Below are positions 16,023 to 25,062 of a stretch of DNA of 64,000 nt, one piece after another. Each line of letters begins with the position of its first letter. Position 1 is the first letter of the stretch. Origin of the DNA: Mannheimia glucosida (GTDB taxonomy: Bacteria > Pseudomonadota > Gammaproteobacteria > Enterobacterales > Pasteurellaceae); contig NZ_CP176502.1 in assembly GCF_046267875.1 (NCBI RefSeq), positions 868,001 to 932,000 on the forward strand, given 5' to 3'. The translations under genes were made by a program, and so were the position numbers. The notes under the pieces are model-generated. The model did no database searches and was not told the DNA's origin. It was given only the letters and a program-made list of their open reading frames with translations.

Positions 16023-17570
16023 ATGATGAAAATAATCGCTTTTCTTTTTATTTTTCTCTCCGTTTTTTCTCACACTGCTTTGGCTAATTCTATGGCTGAG
16101 CAATGTGCAGTGTTAAAATCCACCTCGTTGGAAAAAACCGCTATTTATAAAGCCGAATGGGTGGAAAAATCTGCTGAATTGCCAGCTTACTGCTTAGTAC
16201 AAGGTGAAATTGAAAAACGGGTGGGGGTAGATAATGTCCCTTATGGTATTCAATTTGAGCTACGTTTGCCCGAACAATGGAATGAAAAATTTTTATTTCA
16301 GGGAGCGGGCGGTGTAGGTGGGGTGATTTTCCCTGCTATCGGTAAGCTCTATCCACACGGAGCGAGTGGTGCAAATGGCTTAAACAGAGGCTATGCAGTA
16401 GTGAGTAACGACAGTGGTCACGCCACTCGAGATTTAGTGTTTACCGCAGATCCCGAAGCTCGCTCAAATTATGCCTATGCCTCTATCGGCAAAGTGACCA
16501 CGGTTGCCAAGCAGTTGATTGCCGAATTTTACCGAAAACCGAGCAAGCACAATTACATTATGGGCTGCTCGAATGGTGGTCGTGAGGCGATGATGGCGGC
16601 AATGCGTTATCCACAGGAATTTGACGGTGTGATTGCAGGCAGCCCCGGCTTTCGGGTTTCCCGTTCAGTCTTGGCGGAAGTATGGGATAATCGAGCTTTG
16701 TTGGCAGTTGCTCCGAAGAATGGTGAAGGCGACAAAATTTTATCCCAAGCCCTCACTCAACAAGATTTAGATGTGATTGCCAATGGCGTATTAACACGTT
16801 GCGATAAGTTAGACGGCTTAGCAGATGGTTTAATTAATGCGTGGGAACAGTGTGATTTCCAGCCGGAAATGGTGGCAAAGCAACTGGGGCAGAAAAAAGT
16901 CGCTTTAATCAAAACGATTTTCGAGGGGGCGAAAAACAGTCGAGGCGAGCTGATTTATAGCCCTTGGGCGTATGATTCCGGCATTAACGCTAAAGGCTGG
17001 CGGGATTGGAAATTAGGTGATAGCCAAACTGCTCAGCCCAACAGCATTAGCTTTAAAATGGGATTGAAAAGTTTGACCCATTACTATTTAGCCCCCAGAG
17101 TGCCGAGCCGTGATCCACTCAGTGTAGATTTGGAGCTAGCCAGCGAACAAGTGAAAGCGGTAGGGAGCATTCACGATGCAGATCAAGTTGATTTATCCGC
17201 TTTTAAGCAGAACGGTGGCAAAATGCTGATTTATCAAGGCGTTTCAGACCCGATTTTTTCGGCAGTTGATCTCAAAAATTGGTATCAAAGCCTACAACAA
17301 GCGGTCGAAAATCCGCAACATTTTGCAAAATTGTTTTTCGTGCCGGCAATGAACCACTGTGGGCGAGGGGCTACAGTGAATGATTTTGATATGCTCACTG
17401 CCCTTGAAAATTGGGTTGAGAAAGGACTGGAGCCGGAAAGTATTGCCGCCAAAGCCGGTGAGCTTTACCCTAATAAAGCCAAGCAGATCCCGCTTTGTGC
17501 TTATCCGAAAGTCGCAATTTATCAAACCGGCGAAGATCCTAATCGTTTGACCAGCTATCAATGCCGTTAA
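16023..17570 (+). CDS. Secreted tannase / feruloyl esterase family protein
   Basis: 515 residues with a signal peptide (about 1-22, cleavage after ALA). It shows the catalytic plan of the tannase/feruloyl esterase family (PF07519): GCSNGG with Cys182-Ser183, Asp409 in GVSDPIF, and His445-Cys446 in AMNHCGRG, that is the CS-D-HC motif in which the two cysteines form a disulfide next to the triad. The calcium-loop motif CDKLDGLADGLI (260-271) is also there. The family cleaves esters of gallic or hydroxycinnamic acids; the true substrate here is unknown. ATG at 16026 is an alternative start. It stands where lspA often follows ileS. Plant-polyphenol contact in a herbivore host would fit. Confidence 0.85.
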   Translation: MMKIIAFLFIFLSVFSHTALANSMAEQCAVLKSTSLEKTAIYKAEWVEKSAELPAYCLVQGEIEKRVGVDNVPYGIQFELRLPEQWNEKFLFQGAGGVGGVIFPAIGKLYPHGASGANGLNRGYAVVSNDSGHATRDLVFTADPEARSNYAYASIGKVTTVAKQLIAEFYRKPSKHNYIMGCSNGGREAMMAAMRYPQEFDGVIAGSPGFRVSRSVLAEVWDNRALLAVAPKNGEGDKILSQALTQQDLDVIANGVLTRCDKLDGLADGLINAWEQCDFQPEMVAKQLGQKKVALIKTIFEGAKNSRGELIYSPWAYDSGINAKGWRDWKLGDSQTAQPNSISFKMGLKSLTHYYLAPRVPSRDPLSVDLELASEQVKAVGSIHDADQVDLSAFKQNGGKMLIYQGVSDPIFSAVDLKNWYQSLQQAVENPQHFAKLFFVPAMNHCGRGATVNDFDMLTALENWVEKGLEPESIAAKAGELYPNKAKQIPLCAYPKVAIYQTGEDPNRLTSYQCR

Positions 17571-17639
17571 GCTAAAATCGCTTTATTGGCGATTTCAGTG
17601 TAAAATAGCGGGCAACGATTGAAAATTTTGGAATCAATG

Positions 17640-19007
17640 ATGTTAATTTTGAACAAACAACGTAAAGCTGAATACCTATTGAAAAACCTGCCATACTTAC
17701 CACAATCGGCAGAGCAGGTTCAGTTTCTCGCCTCGAGCAAAGCGTTTAAACAACAAATTTTACAGCTGATTCAAACGGCAAAAAAGCGTATTTATATAAC
17801 CGCTCTTTACTTTGAAAAAGATGAAGCCGGGCAGGAAGTATTAGCTGCTTTACATCAAGCGAAGCGAAATAATCCTGAACTGGAAATTAACATTTTGGTT
17901 GATTGGCACCGAGCCCAACGTGGGCGTATTGGTGAGGCAGAGAATTTATCTAACGCCGACTGGTATGCAAGAGTTAAACACGAACAAGGTTTACCGGCAG
18001 GGCAAGAGATTGCCTTTTACGGTGTGCCGATTAACGGACGAGAAGTGTTTGGTGTGTTGCATTTGAAAGGCTTCGTATTTGACGATACGATTCTGTATAG
18101 CGGAGCAAGCATTAATAATGTGTATTTGCATCAATTTGAACGCTACCGTTATGACCGTTACCACGTCATTGAAAATAAAGCTCTTGCCGATAGCTGGGTG
18201 GCATTTATTCAACAGCATATTTTAACCAATGAAGCGGTAAAACGTTTAGATACGGAAAATCGCCCGAAAACGGCTGAAATTCGTGCGCAAATTAAGCATT
18301 TCCGCAAACAATTAAGTCGGGAAGCGTATTTATTTAACGGTGTTGCTGAAAATGGTCGCTTAGCGGTTTCTCCTTTAGTAGGCTTAGGGCGACGTAAGAA
18401 TCAGTTAAATAAAGTGATTGAAGCGTTGTTTTATCAAACTGAGCAGAAATTAACGATTTGCACTCCGTATTTTAATTTTCCGCATTCTCTGAGAACCCGT
18501 ATTGAATGGCTATTGGCAAACGGCAAATCGGTTGAAATTATTGTGGGGGATAAAACCGCTAACGATTTCTACACCAAGCCGGACGAAAAATTCACGATGG
18601 CATCGGCTCTGCCTTATTTGTATGAAAAGAACTTACGAGCCTTTGCAAAACGGTTGGACGGCTATGTGCAAAATAAACAGTTAACCATTCGCTTATGGAA
18701 AGATGGCGAAAATAGCTACCACTTAAAAGGGGTTTGGGTGGATAACCGCTATATTTTGCTGACCGGCAATAACCTTAACCCAAGAGCGTGGCGGTTAGAT
18801 GCCGAAAATGCAATTTTAATTTCCGATCCTCAACATCAATTAAGTGAAAAAGCAGAAACGGAGTTAAACCAAATTTGCCAACATACGCAGATTTTAACTC
18901 ACTACAGTGATTTGGAAGTTTTAACCGATTACCCTGAAAATGTGCGTAAATTGCTGAAAAAATTCGGCAGGGTTAAGTTGGATAAAATTGTGAAGATGTT
19001 GCTTTAG
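17640..19007 (+). CDS. pssA: CDP-diacylglycerol-serine O-phosphatidyltransferase (PssA)
   Basis: 455 residues from ATG 17640; the longer TTG (17619) and ATG (17637) starts place GGAA too close or lack a site. The protein has the two HKD-type phospholipase-D motifs of the gammaproteobacterial type: HLKGFVFDD with SGASINN, and HLKGVWVDN with TGNNLNPRAW. It condenses CDP-diacylglycerol and serine to phosphatidylserine at the inner membrane surface, feeding phosphatidylethanolamine synthesis. The DWHRAQRGRIG block matches E. coli PssA closely. It is followed by rlmB on the same strand after 54 bases. Confidence 0.94.
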   Translation: MLILNKQRKAEYLLKNLPYLPQSAEQVQFLASSKAFKQQILQLIQTAKKRIYITALYFEKDEAGQEVLAALHQAKRNNPELEINILVDWHRAQRGRIGEAENLSNADWYARVKHEQGLPAGQEIAFYGVPINGREVFGVLHLKGFVFDDTILYSGASINNVYLHQFERYRYDRYHVIENKALADSWVAFIQQHILTNEAVKRLDTENRPKTAEIRAQIKHFRKQLSREAYLFNGVAENGRLAVSPLVGLGRRKNQLNKVIEALFYQTEQKLTICTPYFNFPHSLRTRIEWLLANGKSVEIIVGDKTANDFYTKPDEKFTMASALPYLYEKNLRAFAKRLDGYVQNKQLTIRLWKDGENSYHLKGVWVDNRYILLTGNNLNPRAWRLDAENAILISDPQHQLSEKAETELNQICQHTQILTHYSDLEVLTDYPENVRKLLKKFGRVKLDKIVKMLL

Positions 19008-19061
19008 TTAAGTATTTATATGGGCGAGCTGATGGGTTCGCCCAATTATTAAGGATAAAAT

Positions 19062-19802
19062 ATGAGCGAACAAATTTATGGCATTCACGCAGTGAAAGCC
19101 TTTTTGGATAATGCACCTGAGCGTTTAATTGAAGTGCTGGTGCTAAAAGGGCGTGAAGATAAACGCTTAATGCCACTATTAAATGAATTACAACGTTTAG
19201 GGGTGGCAATTCAACAAGTGAACCGCCAAACCTTAGATAACAAATCGCAAGGTGAAGTGCATCAAGGGATTATTGCCAGAGTCGTGCCACAAAAAGAGCT
19301 GAATGAACACGATTTAGAGGCGATCTTAAGCCAAAAGAAAAATCCACTCTTGTTGATTTTAGATGGCGTGACCGACCCTCACAACCTAGGGGCTTGTTTG
19401 CGTACCGCTGATGCGGCAGGGGTTGATGCGGTTATTGTGCCGAAAGATAAATCTGCTCAGCTTACACCAACCGCTCGCAAAGTCGCCTGTGGGGCAGCGG
19501 AAGTGATGCCACTGATTCGAGTCACCAATTTGGCTCGCACAATGCGAGATTTACAAGAACGGCATAATGTTTGGATTGTCGGCACGGCAGGGGAATCAGA
19601 ATCCGGCATTTATGAGGCAAAATTAACCGGCTCGATTGCGTTAGTGATGGGGGCAGAGGGTGACGGAATGCGCCGCCTTACCCGTGAGCATTGCGACCAG
19701 CTTATCAGCATTCCAATGGCAGGCTCGGTCTCTTCCTTGAATGTTTCGGTTGCAACTGGGGTTTGTTTGTTTGAAATTGTGCGGCAGAAACTGGCTCTAT
19801 AA
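19062..19802 (+). CDS. rlmB: 23S rRNA Gm2251 methyltransferase
   Basis: 246 residues of the SpoU (SPOUT) class. N-terminal substrate-binding domain about 1-80, then the knotted methyltransferase domain with LDGVTDPHNLGACLRTADA, MGAEGDGMRRLT and the knot-forming SIPMAGSVSSLNVSVAT. It 2'-O-methylates G2251 in the peptidyl-transferase P loop of 23S rRNA. The sequence is very close to E. coli RlmB. AAGGAT lies seven bases before the ATG. The usual partner rnr is not adjacent here. Confidence 0.95.
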   Translation: MSEQIYGIHAVKAFLDNAPERLIEVLVLKGREDKRLMPLLNELQRLGVAIQQVNRQTLDNKSQGEVHQGIIARVVPQKELNEHDLEAILSQKKNPLLLILDGVTDPHNLGACLRTADAAGVDAVIVPKDKSAQLTPTARKVACGAAEVMPLIRVTNLARTMRDLQERHNVWIVGTAGESESGIYEAKLTGSIALVMGAEGDGMRRLTREHCDQLISIPMAGSVSSLNVSVATGVCLFEIVRQKLAL

Positions 19803-19818
19803 TAAAGAATAAGTAAGG

Positions 19819-19868
19819 AAAAATGCGAAGAACTAATGTAACAAAATAGTGTCTTCGCATTTTTGTTT
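19819..19868 (+). terminator. Hairpin terminator after rlmB
   Basis: aaaaatgcgaaga (from 19819) pairs with tcttcgcattttt across a loop of about 20 bases, followed by TTTTTGTTTG. It can act in both directions between the convergent rlmB and the ABC transporter operon. Confidence 0.75.
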
Positions 19869-19905
19869 GTAGAGATGCAAAAAATCTCAGAAATTGAACC
19901 GCTTG

Positions 19906-21318
19906 TTACCCTACATACTCTTCCAAATTAATCACCTTATCGCACGATTTTTCAATTAGATAAGGATCGTGGCTGACCAAAATCAGGCTGCAATTTCTCG
20001 CTCGGCATTGGTTGATCAGCAATTCAATCGTTTCTTGCTGTGTGATTGGATCAAGTCGAGAAGTTACTTCATCGGCAAAGAGTAGCACAGGATCGAGCAA
20101 TAAGGCTCGCAAAATTGCTACTCGTTGTAGCTCGCCGCCGGAGACATTTTCCGCATTGCGTTGCAAAATTTCCAGGTTGAGCGAAAGTTGTTGCAGTAAA
20201 CTTGGAATCGGCAGTCGATCTAATCGGTGCTTGTTAATCACATCATCAAGCAGGGTTTTTAGGCTGACATTCGGAGCAAAGGCTTCCGGTGGATCTTGGT
20301 AAAGCTTCAGCACTTGGTGTTTTTTATGGCTGTGGCTGTGCCACACAACCTCGCCCGATTTCGGCTTAAGCAAGCCACAAAGTACATCGGCAAGCGAGCT
20401 TTTGCCAATCCCACTATGCCCGACAATCCCAAGCACTTCGCCTTTGTGTAAATCAAAGGAAAGGTTGCTGAACAACGTTTTTTTGCCACGGGCAATACTC
20501 AAATTTTTGATCGACACAAGCGGTTGTTTTTGGCTTAAATTTTGCAAATCTTGCAAGGGTTGCCAATGTTTTGGATCAGCCGCAATTAAGGCTTTGGTAT
20601 AAGCGTGTTGTGGATTGCTTAATAGTGCTTCCGCCTCGCCTTGTTCCAACAATTCGCCTTTTTTCATTACCAAAATGTAGCCACCAAGCTGCTCGGCAAC
20701 TTCAATATCGTGGGTAATGGTGAGCAAGCCGCCCCCGTTTTGGTAGGCGGATTTTAACAGCTCAATCACTTTGCCTTTACTGGTTGGGTCAAGCCCTTTG
20801 GTTGGCTCATCGGCAAGTAAAATTTTTCCACCCGCCGCCGTTGCAATCGCAAAAGAGGCACGTTGAGCCATTCCACCGGAAAGCTGGTGTGGGTAGTTTT
20901 CAACCGATTCGCCCAACCCAAGTTTGGCTAAATAGGCTTGGCTTTCCGTTTTGGCTTGAGGTGACGGTTTGCCTGCCACATAGTGAAAACTTTCCCACAA
21001 CTGCTTGCCGATTGCCATAATCGGATTAAGCGAGCGGCGAGGCTCTTGTGGCAGCATTACCAAGGTTTTACCCCACAATTTTTCAATTTCAGTTTGTTGA
21101 TTAAAATCGATTTTGCAAGTTTCCACAAAAAATTGACCGCTTGCAGTTAAGCCTTCAGGTAAAGCTCCCATAATGGCTTGAATTAACAGGCTTTTGCCTG
21201 AGCCGGTTTCGCCTAAAATTGTGATGTTTTTGCCTTGTTGCAATGAAAGTGAAATAGGCTGAACCAGTATTGTACCATCTTGAGTTTGGACGCTGACATT
21301 TTGAATTTCCAGTAACAT
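19906..21318 (-). CDS. ABC importer ATPase with two fused nucleotide-binding domains (DppD/F-type)
   Basis: 470 residues that hold two complete ABC domains. Domain 1 (about 1-240): Walker A GETGSGKS, signature LSGGMAQR, Walker B ILLADEPT. Domain 2 (about 260-470): Walker A GHSGIGKS, signature VSGGELQR, Walker B LLFADEV. Normally DppD and DppF (or NikD and NikE) are separate genes; here they are one chain, so the full importer needs only this ATPase. Its start overlaps the stop of the permease by one base (TAATG), so translation is coupled. Last gene of a four-gene operon. Substrate not readable from the ATPase. Confidence 0.88.
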   Translation of the reverse strand: MLLEIQNVSVQTQDGTILVQPISLSLQQGKNITILGETGSGKSLLIQAIMGALPEGLTASGQFFVETCKIDFNQQTEIEKLWGKTLVMLPQEPRRSLNPIMAIGKQLWESFHYVAGKPSPQAKTESQAYLAKLGLGESVENYPHQLSGGMAQRASFAIATAAGGKILLADEPTKGLDPTSKGKVIELLKSAYQNGGGLLTITHDIEVAEQLGGYILVMKKGELLEQGEAEALLSNPQHAYTKALIAADPKHWQPLQDLQNLSQKQPLVSIKNLSIARGKKTLFSNLSFDLHKGEVLGIVGHSGIGKSSLADVLCGLLKPKSGEVVWHSHSHKKHQVLKLYQDPPEAFAPNVSLKTLLDDVINKHRLDRLPIPSLLQQLSLNLEILQRNAENVSGGELQRVAILRALLLDPVLLFADEVTSRLDPITQQETIELLINQCRARNCSLILVSHDPYLIEKSCDKVINLEEYVG

Positions 21319-22100
21319 TATTTCACTCTCCCTGATAATAATTGTAGGCTGAGTACCATTAAGAAAACGGCAACCACCGGTTGTAAAAAGATAATCGGGG
21401 CTTGGTAATAGTAAGGGAATAATTCAGTCATCATTAAGCCAAGCTCTGCTGTAGGCGGACGAAGCCCTACGCTGACAAAGCCAAGTGTAGCGAGAGCTAA
21501 AATCGCATTGCCGAGTGAGAATGCCGATAAAGTGGCAATCATCGGTAATAAGCGGGGCAATAAGTGGCGTTTGAAGCTATAAAGCCAGCCCATTCCCATT
21601 AGGCGTGAAGCTTGAATTTCCGAGCTATTTACCATTGTTGAGCTGATAGAGCGGATCACACGGAAAAATTCCACCCACATTACCAATGAAATTCCTAAAT
21701 AGAGCGTCCAAAATGAGCCGGGAGAAAGGGCGGCAAAGAGCAATACTAAAAGTAAGCCGGGGAGTGCCATCACTAGATCACAAATAAAGCTGAAAATGCG
21801 GTCAATCCAGCCGCCGAAAAAGCCCGCAATAATGCCGGTAATTAAGCCGGCAATTAAGGCACAAATCACGCTAAATAGCGATAAACCAAAGGAAAGGCGA
21901 ATGGCGGAGGCAAGGCGGGCAAGCATATCCCGCCCGAGATGATCGGTGCCGAACCAAGCGATTTCATTTGGATTGGAAAGGATATTGGTTAAATCTTGAA
22001 AGCCAATATCCATTGGGTAAAAATAAGGCTGTAAAAAGGCAAATCCCAACATTACGAGGAGAATTGTGCCGCCTAAATATTGTGAAATTGAAATTTTCAT
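21318..22100 (-). CDS. ABC importer permease, DppC/NikC type
   Basis: 260 residues with about five to six membrane helices and the BPD_transp_1 coupling loop ASRLMGMGWLYSFKRHLLP (EAA motif variant) near residue 185. The N-terminal segment with WFGTDHLGRDML is the hallmark of the C-type permease of peptide/nickel importers. It pairs with the B-type permease encoded nine bases upstream. Located in the inner membrane. Confidence 0.88.
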   Translation of the reverse strand: MKISISQYLGGTILLVMLGFAFLQPYFYPMDIGFQDLTNILSNPNEIAWFGTDHLGRDMLARLASAIRLSFGLSLFSVICALIAGLITGIIAGFFGGWIDRIFSFICDLVMALPGLLLVLLFAALSPGSFWTLYLGISLVMWVEFFRVIRSISSTMVNSSEIQASRLMGMGWLYSFKRHLLPRLLPMIATLSAFSLGNAILALATLGFVSVGLRPPTAELGLMMTELFPYYYQAPIIFLQPVVAVFLMVLSLQLLSGRVK

Positions 22101-22109
22101 CTTGATGTC

Positions 22110-23042
22110 CTATCGCTTAATTCGTGGGTCAATCCAAGCACTTAATAGATCGGCAATGGTGTTTAATACAACAAACAATCCGCCCATCACGAGCGTTGTA
22201 CCTTGAATCATTGGCACATCACGGGCAATAATGGCGTGAACCAATGCGTGCCCGCTGCCCGGCCAAGCGAATAGGCTTTCAACCACCACAACCCCTTCAA
22301 TTAAATAAACTAATTGCACGGCGTGGTAGGCAATGACCGGCACGGCAATATTCGGCAATCCGTGACGCAAAAAGGTATGCCAACGGCTTAAGCCTTTTAA
22401 TTGTGAAAATTGGTAAAATTCTGAGCCTTTTACCTGAACCATTGCAGAACGGGTGACTCGTACCGAAACCGCACTCAAGCCAATCGCAAGCGTTAAGGCA
22501 GGCAAGATAAAATGTTGCCAACTGCCGTAACCGCCGGCAGGTAGCCATTTTAGTTGAGCGGAAAACAGCGTAATCAAGCCAATCGCAATAATAAATGCCG
22601 GCACGGAACGAAACAGGGTACTAAACACCAGTGTCAAGCGGTCAAAAAAGCCGTTTGGTTTACGAGCAGCTAACAAACCAAGCGGAGGGCCGATCAAAAT
22701 TGCTAAAATAAGGGCGACAATCGCAAGACTTAAGGTATGCCCGAATTGGTGCTGAATTTCAGCCCAGACGGAATCGCCTGTTACCAATGATTTGCCTAAA
22801 TTAAATTGAGCCAAGTCACTTAGCCAGCTGAAGTAGTTTTGCCACCAAGGTTGATCTAATGCAAGCTCGGCACGCACTGCTTCAGCAGCGGCACTATCTG
22901 CTTGGTCATAACCATAACGGCTGGCTGCAATACGATACGCCATATCACCCGAAAGTTGGCGGGTGAGGATAAATGTGAGTGTGCCAACCGACCAAATCAC
23001 CAGCAGGATTTGGATAAGACGGCGGAAGAGAATTTTGTGCAT
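22110..23042 (-). CDS. ABC importer permease, DppB/NikB type
   Basis: 310 residues, six predicted helices. The first helix and the conserved DQPWWQNYFSWL segment match the B-type permease of family-5 importers; the coupling loop with FSQLKGLSRWHTFLRHGLPN is near residue 215 and the ending has PRIKR. It forms the channel with the C-type permease. A gap of 218 bases separates it from the binding-protein gene upstream, and that gap holds a palindromic repeat, so the transcript may be attenuated there. Confidence 0.88.
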   Translation of the reverse strand: MHKILFRRLIQILLVIWSVGTLTFILTRQLSGDMAYRIAASRYGYDQADSAAAEAVRAELALDQPWWQNYFSWLSDLAQFNLGKSLVTGDSVWAEIQHQFGHTLSLAIVALILAILIGPPLGLLAARKPNGFFDRLTLVFSTLFRSVPAFIIAIGLITLFSAQLKWLPAGGYGSWQHFILPALTLAIGLSAVSVRVTRSAMVQVKGSEFYQFSQLKGLSRWHTFLRHGLPNIAVPVIAYHAVQLVYLIEGVVVVESLFAWPGSGHALVHAIIARDVPMIQGTTLVMGGLFVVLNTIADLLSAWIDPRIKR

Positions 23043-23083
23043 TGTGTTATTTCATTTATTAAAAGATGATTTTATGCGATCTG

Positions 23084-23250
23084 CTCCCCCTCTTTAGCAA
23101 AGAGGGGAAGGGGAGATTTGGCAGAAGAAATAAGCGGAGAAAATAGGTGGAAAATGAGAAACAACGATAATTCTGTCACTATTTATTCACCTAAGATCGC
23201 AAATTACTACTGAAAAATCTTACCCTCCCTTTTCTAAAGCGAGGAGTATT
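23084..23250. repeat. Palindromic repeat region between binding-protein and permease genes
   Basis: cccctctttagcaaagagggg is a near-perfect dyad at the left end, and a looser match of its complement (accctcccttttctaaag) lies at the right end, about 120 bases away. This is a different repeat type from copies A-C. No credible reading frame is seen in the gap. Confidence 0.5.
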
Positions 23251-23260
23251 TTGAATTAAA

Positions 23261-24835
23261 CTACTTACTCAATAACTCCAAAAAGAAGCGTCTTTCAAAT
23301 GGATCTAGCGTCACATTTTTCACTTCTTTATGTGCCACCACATTTTGTTGGTAGTAAACCACCGGAATGATTGGCAACTCATCGTAAATAATTTTGCTGA
23401 CCGTTTGCTTTAATGCTTTCGCTTTTTGTGGGTCACGTTCGGTTTCGAGTGATTTGACGGCATTATCCACCTCAGCATTTTGCCAATTCATTACCCCCCA
23501 ATCACTGCCACCGTTGGCGAAGTCGGAGGCAATTACGCCATACGGATCTAAGGTTTTACCATAATTTAAGGCATAAAGAGCCATTTCTAAGCTGCCATCT
23601 TGATGCCCCGCCGGAATTTCGCTGAAATTACCCACCGAAACATTCACTTCCACGCCAATTTGTTTCCATTGAGCTTGTAAGATAGTGGCGATCACCGGCA
23701 ATTCAGGACGATCTGAGAAGGTTCGCATCGTAAAGCTAAACGGTTTGCCATCTTTGGTTAAGCGACCTTGTTCATCAAAGGTATAGCCGGAAGCGGTCAG
23801 ATTTTGTTTAATTTTTGCAATATCGATCGCTTGTTCTACGGTATCAACACGCCAGTCGGCAAAGGCTTTCGGTAAAATTTGATCGGCAGCTCCGTTCTCA
23901 ATTTTTAAAACCTGCTCAGCAATCGCCTTGCGATTAATCGCTTGCGATAAGGCTTGGCGAATCGCTAAGTCGTTAAAAAACGGCTTTGCCACGTCCATTT
24001 TTAATTGAATAGTACGGGCAATCGATCCGCTGGTTAATTGCAGGTTAGGATCGGCTTTCAGTCTTGCCACGCTGGCGGTATCTAAATTAAATACCAGTGA
24101 TGACGGCTCGCTTTGTGCCATTAACATACGGGTTTCACTGCGGCTGCTGGCTAAATAATTGGCTTGCTGAACTTGCGGTTTTTTGCCCCAATAGCCCTCA
24201 AACTGTGCAGCTTCCAATTTCTGCGGAGCTTCAATTTTTGTGGGTTTAAACGCACCTGTACCGATGATTTGGGTCACTTCGCCTTTTTCATTATAGCTTT
24301 CCGGAGCCAAAATTAAGGCGGTGTAGTGGGTTAAAAAGGAAGGAAACGGCACGAAAGCTTTAGTTAGCTCAATTTCTACTTTGTTATCTACCGCTCGAAT
24401 TTCCTTGATAAAGGCTTTTGCTAACACACCCGGTTTGCTTTTTGCGATATTCAAACTATTTACCACCGCTTGTGCAGTAAGTGGTTGATTGTTATGGAAT
24501 TTCACCCCATCACGCAAGGTAAAACGCCAGATTGTTCCCTCTTCGTTACTGCTCCAGTCAGTGGCTAATGCCGGAATTAAATTCCCGTTAAGATCGGCTT
24601 CGACCAAGGTTTCCGCTAAGTTCATACGCTGGAAAATCACGCCTGATTGGTTCGGGTCAAGGCTATTGATTTCCCACGGAGCAACCACGGTTGCAAGCGG
24701 TAATATTTCCGCATTTTTTTGCGATTGAGTATTCTCTACTTGCGGTTTTTCTTCGGTTGCTTGAGTGCTGTTTTTATCATCGCAAGCAGAAACACAGAAC
24801 GCTGCGACAGTTAATGGAATCAACCATTTTTTCAT
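23261..24835 (-). CDS. Family-5 extracellular solute-binding lipoprotein of the ABC importer
   Basis: 524 residues. Signal MKKWLIPLTVAAFCVSAC has a lipobox with lipidated Cys18, so the protein is tethered in the periplasm. The family-5 (DppA/OppA/NikA) plan is clear: WEINSLDPNQSG, ALATDWSSNEEGTIWRFTLRDGVKFHNN and the C-terminal DELPIIPVVYYQQNVV. Members bind peptides, nickel, haem-like or metallophore ligands. NikA-like spacing is plausible, but no diagnostic residue decides it. First gene of the operon with two permeases and a fused ATPase; diverges from the lipoprotein trio on the other strand. Confidence 0.87.
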   Translation of the reverse strand: MKKWLIPLTVAAFCVSACDDKNSTQATEEKPQVENTQSQKNAEILPLATVVAPWEINSLDPNQSGVIFQRMNLAETLVEADLNGNLIPALATDWSSNEEGTIWRFTLRDGVKFHNNQPLTAQAVVNSLNIAKSKPGVLAKAFIKEIRAVDNKVEIELTKAFVPFPSFLTHYTALILAPESYNEKGEVTQIIGTGAFKPTKIEAPQKLEAAQFEGYWGKKPQVQQANYLASSRSETRMLMAQSEPSSLVFNLDTASVARLKADPNLQLTSGSIARTIQLKMDVAKPFFNDLAIRQALSQAINRKAIAEQVLKIENGAADQILPKAFADWRVDTVEQAIDIAKIKQNLTASGYTFDEQGRLTKDGKPFSFTMRTFSDRPELPVIATILQAQWKQIGVEVNVSVGNFSEIPAGHQDGSLEMALYALNYGKTLDPYGVIASDFANGGSDWGVMNWQNAEVDNAVKSLETERDPQKAKALKQTVSKIIYDELPIIPVVYYQQNVVAHKEVKNVTLDPFERRFFLELLSK

Positions 24836-25012
24836 TTTATTTTCTCCATAAAAAAATCAGGGCTATGAATATTGGCGAACTTTAGCATATTTCCATAAAA
24901 AAAGTAGAGTTTTTTAGTGAAGTATTTTTAAATGGTGGTTTAATCGGCAAATAGTGAGATAAATTACATTCGTTACAGATTGTTTTTGGGTTGTTTTCTC
25001 TATGGGTAAGGC

Positions 25013-25033
25013 GTAAACTGTAAACAGTTTTAC
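25013..25033. promoter_or_regulatory. Inverted repeat upstream of the lipoprotein trio
   Basis: gtaaactgt and acagttttac pair with one bulge around AA, 30 bases before the first gene of the trio. It lies in the intergenic space shared with the divergent ABC operon (24836-25062) and may be an operator. The protein that would bind is unknown. Confidence 0.4.
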
Positions 25034-25062
25034 TTAAATTATTATTATCAATGAGGTCTTCT

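Noticed and set aside
17571..17639. Hairpin aaatcgc-tttattg-gcgattt before pssA as terminator
   Set aside because: It lacks a T tract after the stem.
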